Counted from the stretch's first letter, positions 38,745 to 49,026 are shown. The stretch: DNA of 64,000 bases from Candidatus Heimdallarchaeota archaeon (GCA_030149205.1 JASBSB010000001.1:714712-778711), one strand, 5' to 3'. The notes: generated by a model not told the origin, from the sequence alone. Numbers and translations: made by a program.

Positions 38745-39392
38745 ATGTATTTTAGGAGGGTGAAAACAGTGTTGAATTTTCGAAATAAAATTTTATATCT
38801 TAAAGGGATGCTTTTTTCGACTGTGTATTTTGAAATAAGTGTTATTCTTGCAATGCTCCTTTACCCCAACTATAACCAGAATGACCAATTTCTAAGTGCA
38901 CTTGGAGTTGGATCAACTGCATTGTTATTCAACCCACCTGTCATCGTGATAGGATTGTTTACATGCATGATTTTCCTATTTATTGGTAGTTTTCTAAGAA
39001 CTTTAACTTCAAGGGGTGATGAACCGGTTAGTAACTTAATTATCTACTCATTGCAAATTTTAGGGGTTATATTAGGAGCTTTACTTATAGGAGTCGGAGT
39101 GTTTGTTTCTGATAAGGCAACAGGAAAGATTCATAACACATTGGCAATAAGTTATTTTCTCCTCCTAATTCCTGTATTCTTTATTCTCTCCATCCCGCTG
39201 TACAAGAGCTCTAAAATATTATCTGGAACCGCATTATTAGTGGTAATATTAACAACAACTGGGCTGTTTCTTCCTGGAGTCAATCAACACATCTTTCAAA
39301 AGTTGGTTGTACAGGTTGAGTTAATATTCTTCTTTTTGTTCACCCTGAAAATTATCCTAATGGAAAATTCAAAACCTGAAGGTGGAGAATAA
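38745..39392 (+). CDS. DUF998-like six-helix membrane protein
   Basis: 215 residues and six helices. The segment YPNYNQNDQFLSALGVGST followed by LLFNPPVI matches the DUF998 signature (YP-x-Y, then S-x-LG and a-x-x-FN). KIHNTLAISYFLL with a conserved His comes later. The role of this family is unknown. Start at ATG 38745. Confidence 0.7.
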   Translation: MYFRRVKTVLNFRNKILYLKGMLFSTVYFEISVILAMLLYPNYNQNDQFLSALGVGSTALLFNPPVIVIGLFTCMIFLFIGSFLRTLTSRGDEPVSNLIIYSLQILGVILGALLIGVGVFVSDKATGKIHNTLAISYFLLLIPVFFILSIPLYKSSKILSGTALLVVILTTTGLFLPGVNQHIFQKLVVQVELIFFFLFTLKIILMENSKPEGGE

Positions 39393-39482
39393 ATCTCCAA
39401 TCTATATTATTTCCCTTTTTTATTTCCCTCTAGATTTTTAACTGGTTAAATTTAATTAGCCGATTTTTAACAAAATGGGACT

Positions 39483-40508
39483 TTATAATTTACTTGCATT
39501 AGATGAGATGACGTTATTAAGAACGTTAATTCTCGATTTTATCATTTCATAAACTACCACAGTGATTGCTATTACAGGTCCCAGAATTAATCCAGCCCAT
39601 GTGAACAATCCAATGAATGATAAAACAAGAATTGTGAAGAGGTTAAGGTTTGAATATTGTTCCTTTCTGCTATACCTGAATACTGGAATTGAAAAGATAA
39701 GGGGTAGACCTGCAAAGATCAAACTAATGATAATCTCAGGTGTCAGAGCCGAGAGCACTGCAGAGTAGGTCATCTGAAGCAAAAAGGAGAATGTGCTTCC
39801 AAAACCTAAAAGTGCTGCAACTCCCAACAGGCTATTTGTAAATTTCCTTCTAACTAATAATACTGAACCCAACAAGAGCATGATAAGATAAGGCATCAAC
39901 ACGAAGAGGAGATTCTGCCCCTCCCAGATATATACCTGTATAACATTCACAGGAGTGAGAATCTGTTCAAGAACTGTGAAAGACTCTTTGTATCCAACAG
40001 CCAACCCATAGTTACCTGACAAACCATTTGAAACAACAGCCAAAAAATAGGTTCCAGGACGTAACCCAGAATTTTCATACTTTGCTCCTTGCTTGTAAAC
40101 ACTCGGACCAAATGCCTCATATGTGGCTTTGACCTCTTTGTTTACCGGGATCTGTTTTGCAAGCATGTTTGTAGGAATTTGTACATGGTCAATTACTGAT
40201 TGACCAGAAATACCTGATCCTATGAGATAAAGAGACACATCGAATTTTGCTTGATCTTGACGTACAGGGAAGAACAGAGAGAAATAGAGCTTCTCGCCAC
40301 TTTTGATGGGTATCTCAAAATATTGAGTTGTTATCCCTGCTGGCATGGTGTTATAGATAGCCCAGCTCTTAGTTGGATTTTCAATGCGAGTCGCATTTGT
40401 AATCTGGTTATTTCCTGAGGACTCAACTGGAACATGGGCATTTGACATTACAAAGCCCCCAACTGTAAATATCAACAGAACAGAGATGAAGAAAACGTTA
40501 AACTTCAT
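39483..40508 (-). CDS. Exported-domain membrane protein, unknown
   Basis: 341 residues: signal peptide (MKFNVFFISVLLIFTVGGF), an exported beta-rich domain to about residue 180 resembling a pre-peptidase C-terminal (PPC-like) module (RPGTYFLAVVSNGLSGNYGLAV), then four helices (about 198-330). The PPC resemblance is tentative. A TATA-like ACTTAAATA lies about 28 bases before the ATG. It could be a surface receptor. Confidence 0.7.
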   Translation of the reverse strand: MKFNVFFISVLLIFTVGGFVMSNAHVPVESSGNNQITNATRIENPTKSWAIYNTMPAGITTQYFEIPIKSGEKLYFSLFFPVRQDQAKFDVSLYLIGSGISGQSVIDHVQIPTNMLAKQIPVNKEVKATYEAFGPSVYKQGAKYENSGLRPGTYFLAVVSNGLSGNYGLAVGYKESFTVLEQILTPVNVIQVYIWEGQNLLFVLMPYLIMLLLGSVLLVRRKFTNSLLGVAALLGFGSTFSFLLQMTYSAVLSALTPEIIISLIFAGLPLIFSIPVFRYSRKEQYSNLNLFTILVLSFIGLFTWAGLILGPVIAITVVVYEMIKSRINVLNNVISSNASKL

Positions 40509-40729
40509 GAACTTATAATATATTTCATGATATTTAAGTTATTACTTCACATCAATTTATCTTGTTAAAGAATATTTTTCTCAAATTTTGAATTTAAGAG
40601 GATTAAGAAGAGCCAATAAATCTACAATTAATTTTATTGAAAAATGAAAGCAAAGAATATTCTATAATTTTATTTAATTGTTTGACTGAAATAGGGAAAA
40701 TTTATTAACATTTAATTTATCATTGTTTT

Positions 40730-41965
40730 ATGGGTGGAGGTTCCCTTGTAGAATTTTTACAAATCAATAGTTTGAATCAAGGTTGGTCATTTGTTGTAAA
40801 ATTTCCTAATTTTCAAATTATCCTAGATTCAGGTTCAATTTGGTATAGAGGCAAACCATGCTCTGTTAATTGGAAACAAGAGCTAAGTGAGTTAGTAATT
40901 CCAACAGTAAACATGATATACCTCTCTCATGCACATTTCGATCACATAGGTTCTGTTCTCATGATCATTAAGCATGGTTTTCAAGGCAAAATAATAATGA
41001 ATAAGTTAACTTATGACCTCATTTTGTTGAAGCAGATACATAACAAACTTATTGGATTTTCTTCCAAATTGTTTTCTCTTTTCTTAAGTCAAATACTTGT
41101 TTTGGATGAGTTTGAGGAATATCAGATTGACGAAAAACACGTGTTGAAACTGTTTCCAAATTTTCATACAACAGATTCTAACATCCTTGTAATTAAAAAC
41201 ATTAACACGAACAGAGGTTTTATTTTTACCTCTGATATAAGTGATGACACTGTTCCAATATTTAATTTTGTTAAAGACTATTTAGATGGTGAATCAAATA
41301 TTTTACTAACCGATGGCGCATTGGTTTATTCTGAACATGAATCATTAAATTTTGATGATGAAAATATGAGGACAATTGTTTCACTGATCAATAGAATTTC
41401 GAATGAAACTGAACTTAAATTGGACATAAAAGTTAGTGCAAACGGATTGTTGGAATACTTGTTAAAAAAGCTTAACAGTACATTAAGTTGTAAGATCAAT
41501 GTTCACCATTCATTCAGGAGATTTATCGAATGCTCATTTGGTTCTACAAATCCATTCGAAAATGTAACAATACAATATTTTAGAAAAAGAACTCCTCTTG
41601 ATGGATCTTTAAATTCAGTTTCACTAATTAAGGATATTTCCAGTGATGTAAGTGAATATAAAGAGACCATTTTTATTGCGACTTCTTATGGTGATAAGAA
41701 GAAAGGGGAAAACGTTACCCTCATAGATTCAGAGTCTGTTGAATTAACTTCCCTGCGACAAAAGATTATTTACTTACCATTTACTCGACATCTATCTCGC
41801 GACTCTTTAAAAGAAATTTTAAGTCTTGGATTTATTTCAGAATGCTATCTTTACACTAGTTCAACATTTCACAACATGGTTCAAGTTCATAGAAGTTTGA
41901 ATTCTTACAAAAATTTGCTGATTGAAAAAATGGAACAAGGGATAAATAAGGTGATTGTATTATGA
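40730..41965 (+). CDS. Metallo-beta-lactamase / beta-CASP-like hydrolase
   Basis: 411 residues. The core has ILDSGS (motif 1), HAHFDH (H67, H69, D71, H72), H146 in NFHTTDS, and D169 in FTSDISDD. A middle region beginning LLTDGALV and a late LPFTRHLSRDSLKEIL (H354) match the order of beta-CASP nucleases, whose last motif is a conserved His in an SAH-like helix. The protein is therefore probably an RNase (or DNase) of the RNase J/CPSF73 class, though shorter and divergent. The stop overlaps the next gene by four bases (ATGA), marking a three-gene operon. No signal peptide. Confidence 0.8.
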   Translation: MGGGSLVEFLQINSLNQGWSFVVKFPNFQIILDSGSIWYRGKPCSVNWKQELSELVIPTVNMIYLSHAHFDHIGSVLMIIKHGFQGKIIMNKLTYDLILLKQIHNKLIGFSSKLFSLFLSQILVLDEFEEYQIDEKHVLKLFPNFHTTDSNILVIKNINTNRGFIFTSDISDDTVPIFNFVKDYLDGESNILLTDGALVYSEHESLNFDDENMRTIVSLINRISNETELKLDIKVSANGLLEYLLKKLNSTLSCKINVHHSFRRFIECSFGSTNPFENVTIQYFRKRTPLDGSLNSVSLIKDISSDVSEYKETIFIATSYGDKKKGENVTLIDSESVELTSLRQKIIYLPFTRHLSRDSLKEILSLGFISECYLYTSSTFHNMVQVHRSLNSYKNLLIEKMEQGINKVIVL

Positions 41966-42996
41966 TTAATGATTTAATGTCAACTCTCAGGCAAAACTTG
42001 CAAGAGAGCCATAAAAAATCTGAAAGTGATCAAGATTTGGTCTTAATTGCTAAGAGAATAATTGATTCCCCCGAATCTTACCCCCCGGATTTAATTCCAG
42101 AGGTGGACGCTCACCGTTTATGGAGTGTGTTAAAATGGGGGAAACTTACGAAACCTAAATACAGGAATTTTTGGATTGTTCTTTCAACAGAGTTCGCACT
42201 GAACCTAAAGAAGGTGAGCTTAGAAATTCATGATCAAGAAGCAGTTTATTGGTTCAAAAAAACTAAGAGAAAGCTGTATACATTGGGAGGAAATGATTTG
42301 GCAGCCAAAATATTTTTGTTAGTGGTATTAGACAACCTGGTGGAAGAGATAGAAGATGTTACTTTCCAATCACTAAATTTACAGGTTGTTAATTTTGACA
42401 GAAGTCTATACAGAAGGTTTCTTTCGATGTTATACAGCCTTTTAAGAGGTTCGTCAATAGATTCGATCAAATCATTCAATAATTTTCAAGACAAATTAGA
42501 TTTCCTCACAAATATGTTTTCACTGGAAGATTTCAATAAAATGGATGAGGAAGAAAGGATCAAACTATTAGAACTTGTTGAATCTGAGCTAAATGGGTTA
42601 AACGATGATTATGAAAAGTTTATAATACAGCTCCGAAAAGAAACTATAATTGACTTACTGAGGAAATTGAATTCAAATGAACAGGGAAAACTCCTTGATC
42701 ATTTTTTTGACATTTTTAAAGTTTATTGGGAGAGGAGTGAAATCGGGGTAGAAGAAATCCAGGATTTTAAAACATTTATACAGAACTTTCAGGGATTTTT
42801 ACAACAACAAAATATTTCTCCAGTGTTTTCAACACCCTTACACAAACTATTAAAAGAAGAATTAAGTTTTACAGAATATTTTGGGTCAGAAATAGAAACT
42901 GAAAAAATGGTAAAAGTAAGGAGCCCTGGTTGGAAATTTCAAGGGGAAATTTTCTCTAAACCAAAAGTGGTGGAGGCAGATGAAAATGAAAAGTAA
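41962..42996 (+). CDS. Helical protein of the beta-CASP/Hsp70 operon, unknown
   Basis: 344 residues, almost entirely helical and highly charged, with a possible coiled-coil stretch around 185-215 (DEEERIKLLELVESELNGL). No recognised domain. It overlaps its upstream neighbour by four bases and its downstream neighbour by 17, so translation is coupled and a stoichiometric complex is likely. In bacterial Hsp70-like operons the neighbours are often uncharacterised helical proteins (for example DUF2760 with DUF3731-Hsp70). I cannot tell whether this is related. Confidence 0.8.
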   Translation: MINDLMSTLRQNLQESHKKSESDQDLVLIAKRIIDSPESYPPDLIPEVDAHRLWSVLKWGKLTKPKYRNFWIVLSTEFALNLKKVSLEIHDQEAVYWFKKTKRKLYTLGGNDLAAKIFLLVVLDNLVEEIEDVTFQSLNLQVVNFDRSLYRRFLSMLYSLLRGSSIDSIKSFNNFQDKLDFLTNMFSLEDFNKMDEEERIKLLELVESELNGLNDDYEKFIIQLRKETIIDLLRKLNSNEQGKLLDHFFDIFKVYWERSEIGVEEIQDFKTFIQNFQGFLQQQNISPVFSTPLHKLLKEELSFTEYFGSEIETEKMVKVRSPGWKFQGEIFSKPKVVEADENEK

Positions 42997-45709
42997 ATCA
43001 GCATTGAACTTAACCTTTGGGATTGACTTAGGTACAACAAATTCTTCAATTTCATATTGTCTTGATAGCAATGGATCTCTAAAAATAGACACATTAGATA
43101 TTGAGCAGTTAACAACCAATGGATCTATAGTAAGAGAGCCATTGCTACCTTCTTATTTTTATTTCGATGTGAATAGTAATAGATATTACGTGGGTAAATT
43201 TGCCAAAGAAAAGTTTAAAACAGAACCCAGCCTAGTAATTAGATCAGTAAAGTCAGATATAGGACCTCCAAAGGTTTTTAATATTAATGGCAAAAGCTTC
43301 ACCCCCGAAGAAATTTCAAGCTATTATCTAAAAAAACTCAAGGAAACATGTAAAAATTTCTTGAGAAAGGAGCTTGATGGAAATTTTGCAATTGCTGTGC
43401 CTGCGTCATTTGACGATATACAAAGAAGAGCCACTCTAAAAGCTGCGGAAATGGCAGGATTAACCGTGAGAGATTCAAAAGGAAAAGAACTCCCGATACT
43501 CATTGATGAACCTCGGGCTTCATTGTATTCCTTTGTTCATGACAATAAAACTCATATCTTCTTTGATCAAAAAGAAGATCCCAAAACAATTTTAGTCTAC
43601 GATCTAGGAGGTGGAACCTTGGATGTTAGTTTACACGAATTGAGGTTAAATTCAGACGATACAATCGATATTGAGGATCTAGAAATTTCAAGGTACACTA
43701 AGATAGGGGGAGATAATTTTGATGAAATTTTTGCAGACTGGATTCTCACTCAATATATCAAACAGAATCCAGCAGCCAATTTTAATAATTTGTCAAAACA
43801 GAGAAAGTTTGAAATCAAGCAAAACTTATTCGCTGAAGCGGAAGCTGTGAAAATTAGACTCGCAGAACAATATTTTCTCAGAAATCTGACTTCACCTAGT
43901 GATGGTTGGGGAGAATTTCAAAATTTGAATGAGATTTCAGTAAATCTTAGAACTGGTTTCCTTATTGGAAATTATAATTATAACACTGAGATAACATCCT
44001 CTCGATACGAAGAAATTATTTACCCCCTTTTAGGAAAAGGTCTATCTAAAGATGACTACGAGGAGCTTGACCAGTTATTTTCAAGAGAAGAACAACAAAA
44101 TATAGTTTTCCCAATATTAGATGTGTTTAGCAAAGCAAATTCAAAACGTGAAGATCCAGTAAAAGTGGATTATGTTTTAATTACTGGTGGGATGACAAAT
44201 TTTCCTTTGATCAAGAAAAGATTAATTGACTTTTTGGAAGTTAAAGAGGATCAAATATTAAGTTTAGTTGACCCTGAGAAATCTGTATCACGCGGTGCTG
44301 CAATCTATGCAAGAAATATTGCTTTAGGTAAAAAAATTCAAACTGTAACCGCAGAATCTATTTCTGTCAAATTAATCAAAGACCAGTATAGTGTCTTAAT
44401 TCCCTCAGGTACTAAGTTACCCTATAATGGTAGGGTCAAAGACAATTATACTTTGGCAAATCCAGCAAGATTTGTAAAAATACCATTATACAAAGGGAAT
44501 ATTGACAGGGGATTAAATCCTACCAAAATTGCAGAATTTTCGTTTGATTTAGGGAAGGCTTTTCCTGAAGGTGAAGTAGTTCAACTCAACTACCAAATGG
44601 ATGTTTCTAAGATCTTAATTTTTAAGGCTAACCTAAAATCTAACCCAGAAATTGAATTTGAAGGAAAAGTTAATTCGACTTATAACCAACAACATTTACA
44701 ATCTAATAAAAAGAAAACTACGCTGCCCAAACCTGTCGTTGTGAAACCTAAAATTAACTTGAACCAGACCTTAAATCATTACAAAAATGTATTAGCAAAT
44801 CTTGATGAAAGGAATTCAAAGAAATACGAATCAGAAATTCTGAGAAGTGAAAATGGGTGGGAATTAATTAAACCTCTATTAATTATTTATAAAAACAAAA
44901 GAACCTTAGGGAGTGTAGCTAAAAAGAGATTACCTCTGCTAATCTCAAAGCTTTATGTTCAACACCCAGAAAGGACTGAAGATAAAAAGGCATTCATTAG
45001 TATGTTATTAAAATATCTAAAGCCTAAACTAAATATGAATACTCATACAATGACCACTCATTATTTTGGAGTTGTTGGTGCCTTAGGCAACCTAGGGGTT
45101 CATGAAGCTGAATCCGATTTATTAAATTTGATCCAATATGATGAAGCACAACCAATCATAGAACATCTGTTGATAAATCTTGGAAAAATTGCAACGACCA
45201 CAAAATCTCTAAATATCCTTTTAAAACAAATTAGCTCAAAGGGTAGCTTATCGAGAAAAGGAAAAATCATAGCGATTACATGGAGTATCGGAAAACTAGC
45301 ATCGCTTAATATCGCAAAGCCAATCTCCCGAATTGATTTTGATCCATTTATCCCTATTTTAATCAACCTTTTAAAGAAAGAACTCCAAATTTCAGGAAAA
45401 GGAAACATTAATTTACTGAGAAACATAATCTTTGCTTTTGGTGAGATATATGATAGTAGACAAAAATCACTGAAGGGGTTATCAAAGCAAGTAAGCCAGT
45501 CTTACAGAGATTCTTCAAACGCTGTAGATTTTGCTATAAACGCAATTTCCACTAAAATTTTGATTAGATATAACTCTAACACTGACAATAAATTCAAACA
45601 ATTTCAATGGTTACTCGAATTCTGTAACACAATCAAAAAAATGATGTTAGGACAAAATTTAACTCAAGATGAAGAAACAACACTCTTGAAAATCAGAGAG
45701 GACAACTAG
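42980..45709 (+). CDS. Hsp70/DnaK-like ATPase fused to a C-terminal helical-repeat region
   Basis: 909 residues. The actin-like ATPase core shows phosphate-1 GIDLGTTNSS (14-23), VPASFDD (140-146), IDEPRASL (175-182), phosphate-2 YDLGGGTLDVS (207-217) and the adenosine motif VLITGGMTNFPL (399-410). An insert of about 80 residues lies between 300 and 380. A beta-type substrate domain follows (about 455-590), then about 300 residues of helices in HEAT-like pairs. DnaK itself is about 640 residues, so the tail is extra. DnaJ and GrpE partners are absent nearby. The protein probably acts as a nucleotide-driven chaperone or switch for its two operon partners. Confidence 0.85.
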   Translation: MKMKSKSALNLTFGIDLGTTNSSISYCLDSNGSLKIDTLDIEQLTTNGSIVREPLLPSYFYFDVNSNRYYVGKFAKEKFKTEPSLVIRSVKSDIGPPKVFNINGKSFTPEEISSYYLKKLKETCKNFLRKELDGNFAIAVPASFDDIQRRATLKAAEMAGLTVRDSKGKELPILIDEPRASLYSFVHDNKTHIFFDQKEDPKTILVYDLGGGTLDVSLHELRLNSDDTIDIEDLEISRYTKIGGDNFDEIFADWILTQYIKQNPAANFNNLSKQRKFEIKQNLFAEAEAVKIRLAEQYFLRNLTSPSDGWGEFQNLNEISVNLRTGFLIGNYNYNTEITSSRYEEIIYPLLGKGLSKDDYEELDQLFSREEQQNIVFPILDVFSKANSKREDPVKVDYVLITGGMTNFPLIKKRLIDFLEVKEDQILSLVDPEKSVSRGAAIYARNIALGKKIQTVTAESISVKLIKDQYSVLIPSGTKLPYNGRVKDNYTLANPARFVKIPLYKGNIDRGLNPTKIAEFSFDLGKAFPEGEVVQLNYQMDVSKILIFKANLKSNPEIEFEGKVNSTYNQQHLQSNKKKTTLPKPVVVKPKINLNQTLNHYKNVLANLDERNSKKYESEILRSENGWELIKPLLIIYKNKRTLGSVAKKRLPLLISKLYVQHPERTEDKKAFISMLLKYLKPKLNMNTHTMTTHYFGVVGALGNLGVHEAESDLLNLIQYDEAQPIIEHLLINLGKIATTTKSLNILLKQISSKGSLSRKGKIIAITWSIGKLASLNIAKPISRIDFDPFIPILINLLKKELQISGKGNINLLRNIIFAFGEIYDSRQKSLKGLSKQVSQSYRDSSNAVDFAINAISTKILIRYNSNTDNKFKQFQWLLEFCNTIKKMMLGQNLTQDEETTLLKIREDN

Positions 45710-45751
45710 AAAAATAAAAGTTTCCTAAAGGTTGGCTTGGACAAAAGTTCG

Positions 45752-46243
45752 TTAGTTAAGCAACCAGACATTCAAAGTTAGAATTGACGCAAATGTTACC
45801 CAGAGCAGATATGGAATTTGAAGATATCCTGCAATTTTGTCTATCTTCGCAAACAGAACAATCATTAGTAGGATTGTTAAATCCAAGATGATGATTTCAA
45901 TGAAAGAGAGGAATAAAAGGTTGAAACCAAAGAATAAGATACTCCAAAGGCTGTTCAAAATTAGCTGGATATAGAAAACGACCATTTCTCTGCTGGTTAA
46001 AGATCCTTGTGTTTTGTAAACCAGATAGGCACTGGCAATCATAGCCAGATATAAGAATGTCCATACTGGGCTGAAAATCCAGTTCGGTGGGTTGAACCAT
46101 GGTTTGTTTATTCCTGCGTACCAACCCTGTATTTTCGGAAATGTGAAATAACTTCCTGTGAAACCCGAGATGAAGACTATGACAAAATAGAAGAGCATCA
46201 TCTTCAGATCAATACTTGAGAATTCTACATTTTTAACTTGCAT
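45752..46243 (-). CDS. tspO: TspO/MBR-family membrane protein
   Basis: 163 residues and five helices. The hallmark region YAGINKPWFNPPNWIFSPVWTF and the following YLAM-x-ASAYLVYK match TspO. These proteins bind porphyrins and tetrapyrroles and are linked to oxygen and light stress. A TATA-like TATATATAATG lies 27 bases before the ATG. Monocistronic. The presence hints at a lineage exposed to oxygen or light, but that is weak. Confidence 0.92.
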   Translation of the reverse strand: MQVKNVEFSSIDLKMMLFYFVIVFISGFTGSYFTFPKIQGWYAGINKPWFNPPNWIFSPVWTFLYLAMIASAYLVYKTQGSLTSREMVVFYIQLILNSLWSILFFGFNLLFLSFIEIIILDLTILLMIVLFAKIDKIAGYLQIPYLLWVTFASILTLNVWLLN

Positions 46244-46473
46244 GGGAGAATTATATTGAGGTCATTATATATAATTATGCTTCAAGGTGTTTCAATGTAT
46301 TATCTAACTTAAAGAAAAGAGATATCCTCTTTTCCTATTAACTGATGAATAGAACTAAAAATAAAGTAAAAGAGATATTCAGATTGAAAACCCACAGTTA
46401 ATGATTTGTCAAATCGTGGTTGATTCTTGTTTTGCAATGGATTACAAAAATAAGTTAAGGAATAATCTTCTAC

Positions 46474-46734
46474 CTATTTCAAAACAATGAAAAAAGTATC
46501 TGGATTTGCTTTCGTATAGACTTTAGAGCATCCCTTCGAACATGAACTGCAGTAGAAGGAATTGCTATCACAGCTTTTAGCCTCCTGATTCAATTCAATA
46601 AGGTTCTGCTCCTGAAGAATCTCAAGCAAGGATTTTAATTGACCGGAACTGAGATTTAGTTGTAGCTCTAACTCTCTGGAACTTATAATGTGTCTTTTCT
46701 CAAGAATTTCAAAAATATCTTGTAGCTTACCCAA
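46474..46734 (-). CDS. feoC: FeoC-like winged-helix protein with Cys cluster
   Basis: 86 residues. A winged helix (about 1-50: LQDIFEILEKRHIISSRELE, then LSSGQLKSLL) is followed by four cysteines (C55, C62, C65, C69), a pattern fitting an Fe-S or iron-sensing FeoC. It overlaps the FeoB gene by eight bases and sits last in the operon. FeoC stabilises FeoB or regulates transport in bacteria. Function in archaea is inferred by context. Confidence 0.7.
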   Translation of the reverse strand: MGKLQDIFEILEKRHIISSRELELQLNLSSGQLKSLLEILQEQNLIELNQEAKSCDSNSFYCSSCSKGCSKVYTKANPDTFFIVLK

Positions 46735-48763
46735 ACAGGATCAATCCTCCAAAACTATAAACAACAAAAGCAACCACCCAAGCAAGTGTGAGACTGTAAA
46801 CCATCGAAAAAAGCGTCCACCTCGTCCCAACCTCCTGTTTTAGCGCAAAGACAGTCCCAAGACAGGGGACATAAAGAAGTACAAAAAGCATGAGTGATAA
46901 TGCGGAAACTGGTGTGAATTGTTGTGATAGAATTGCTAAGTTGGTTCCATACAGTATACCTAAAGCCCCTATAAACAGCTCTTTGGTGATAAATCCAAAG
47001 AGAAGGGCGACAATAATCCGAACATCCCAGCCCATTGGATAAAATACAAATTGAATGTACTGACCCAAGCTATATGCCAATGATTGTTTAAACAAAATTG
47101 GATCATGTAAGGCTGCTGGGCCGATTAATCCCCTAAAACTTGTTATTGACAACAGCCAGAGTATCACAACCCCTATTCCCACCCCCTTTCCTATACCTTT
47201 TATAAAATCCTTCACCTGTGCATACACCTGATTAAACAGGGTGTTGTTTAGCGGAAACTGAAGGTTTGGGAGTTCCATTATCATCAGCGACTGTTTGCCT
47301 CTGAAAAAGAATTTTCTAAGTAAAAAGATAGTTGTGACTGCCACAGCTATACTGAGAAGATAAGCACCAGCAACAATTAAGTCAGGATAAGCTGTCGAGA
47401 CCATAGACCCAAAAAGAACAAGAATGGGGAATCTTGCACTGCATGAGACAAAAGGAATACTTAGGGCTGTCACCTTTTTTTCATTGGAATCTGGGATTAT
47501 ACGGGTGCTTAAGATAGCAGGGACATTGCACCCAAACCCGAGAAGAAGTGGGGCGATAGATTTTCCAGAGACACCAGCACGGGTGAGGAACCTATCTGTA
47601 ATATAAACAACTCGTGTTAAATACCCGCTCTGTTCCATTATCCCAATTATAAGGAAAAGAATTGTAACCTGAGGGAGAAATATGAGGATGAACCCAATAC
47701 CTGCCAACAACCCATCTACAAGAAAAGAGGCAATCAGTGCATTAGGTAGGGACGCCTTGATTACATCCCCCAGGATCCTCACCCCCGCATCTATCCATAT
47801 AGTAAAGATTCCACCAAGATCAAAGGTTATTTTAAATGAAAGCCATATAAGTACAGAGAAAATAATTAGTCCAACATACTGGTTTAAGAGGAATCGATCT
47901 AAAAATAAAAGTTTAGACTCATTGTCTTCAATAAGCCCCAATCCACTCAAATCGCTCTGAATCTCCTCGTACAGAGTGTCTATTAACTTCACCTTCACAG
48001 GGATGTTTAAACCTTTGAAAACCTCCTTCTCTACCTTCATGAATTTATCGTTTGCAAAGGGTGAGTAGTCTTTCAGATACTCCTCATCAAGCATGGATAG
48101 AAAAACCTCACTAAATCTAAGCTCTTTCTCATCATTTAATTTGGCAGCAACCTGCTCAATTCTCTCAGCGACTTTACTAGGTCTCATTAACTTATCATCT
48201 TTAGTATGAGCTTCGAGGGTTTCAAATTCACCTATTATGGTTTGTTTGAGTCCTCGTATTCCCCTTTCTTTGATGGCTGAAACCCCTAACACTGGAATAT
48301 TATACAGGGAACGAAGTCTTGAAGTTAAGGCATTCACATCATAATGAACAGTATCAACAAAATTTAAGACCAATATCATTCTCTTATTCAACAGAAGAAG
48401 CTCCTTAGTGAGCAACAAATTTCTATCCAAATGGTTGATGTCAATCACATTGACAATTAGAGGATCTTCAGACTCGTAGATCACTCGCTTAGAACTTGCT
48501 GACTCAGCAGTATCATCGCTAAACCCATAAAACCCAGGTAAGTCATACACCATATGAGAATGACCATTTTCAATAAATCGACCACTCTTGGCTTGAAAGG
48601 TTACCCCAGAAAAATTCGCCACTTTAACACTATAACCCGTGAGAAGGTTAAATATCAGTGACTTACCTGTATTCGGGTTACCGACAAGTAAGACCCGATT
48701 ATTGCTTTGTTTATCACCTATGGTTTCATTCTCAATGTCACAACAAGGCTTTATCTTTGTCAT
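46727..48763 (-). CDS. feoB: FeoB ferrous iron transporter
   Basis: 678 residues in the normal range. The G domain shows G1 GNPNTGKS (28-35), G3 DLPG (74-77) and G4 NFVD (134-137). The membrane part has Gate-type segments (LLGFGCNVPAIL, with a Cys in the pore region) and about eight helices. A CC pair precedes the G domain (residues 7-8). It is followed by feoC (overlap) and preceded by feoA (gap three bases). Confidence 0.95.
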   Translation of the reverse strand: MTKIKPCCDIENETIGDKQSNNRVLLVGNPNTGKSLIFNLLTGYSVKVANFSGVTFQAKSGRFIENGHSHMVYDLPGFYGFSDDTAESASSKRVIYESEDPLIVNVIDINHLDRNLLLTKELLLLNKRMILVLNFVDTVHYDVNALTSRLRSLYNIPVLGVSAIKERGIRGLKQTIIGEFETLEAHTKDDKLMRPSKVAERIEQVAAKLNDEKELRFSEVFLSMLDEEYLKDYSPFANDKFMKVEKEVFKGLNIPVKVKLIDTLYEEIQSDLSGLGLIEDNESKLLFLDRFLLNQYVGLIIFSVLIWLSFKITFDLGGIFTIWIDAGVRILGDVIKASLPNALIASFLVDGLLAGIGFILIFLPQVTILFLIIGIMEQSGYLTRVVYITDRFLTRAGVSGKSIAPLLLGFGCNVPAILSTRIIPDSNEKKVTALSIPFVSCSARFPILVLFGSMVSTAYPDLIVAGAYLLSIAVAVTTIFLLRKFFFRGKQSLMIMELPNLQFPLNNTLFNQVYAQVKDFIKGIGKGVGIGVVILWLLSITSFRGLIGPAALHDPILFKQSLAYSLGQYIQFVFYPMGWDVRIIVALLFGFITKELFIGALGILYGTNLAILSQQFTPVSALSLMLFVLLYVPCLGTVFALKQEVGTRWTLFSMVYSLTLAWVVAFVVYSFGGLILFG

Positions 48764-48766
48764 CTC

Positions 48767-49012
48767 CTAATCAGATATCAAAAATATACCTTTGGCAATC
48801 TCTGGGTCGATAATAAATCTTCCAGAACCGGTCTGAATTACCATTAAACCCGTTTTTTGTCTATCTATTACCTCAATCACAACATTTTGAGTTATGTGAA
48901 TCTGTGCCAGAAGGATAAGGTTACTTTCATTTAATTGTAACTGATTCACAATATATTTTTTCCCAACCTTAGCCTCTGATAATCTTAAATTTTCAAGTTT
49001 TAACATAAACAA
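48767..49012 (-). CDS. feoA: FeoA SH3-like protein
   Basis: 81 residues with the FeoA core (GKKYIVNQLQL, then VVIEVIDRQKTG and GRFIIDPEIAKGI). The cytosolic SH3-like protein aids FeoB. The frame opens at TTG 49012; ATG 49006 two codons later is equally good. First gene of feoABC. The promoter carries a DtxR-type palindrome. Confidence 0.9.
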   Translation of the reverse strand: MFMLKLENLRLSEAKVGKKYIVNQLQLNESNLILLAQIHITQNVVIEVIDRQKTGLMVIQTGSGRFIIDPEIAKGIFLISD

Positions 49013-49026
49013 CCCAGCTCATAAAA

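Noticed and set aside
42980..45709. Housekeeping dnaK
   Set aside because: Extra 300-residue helical tail, insert in the ATPase domain and lack of dnaJ/grpE neighbours do not fit.
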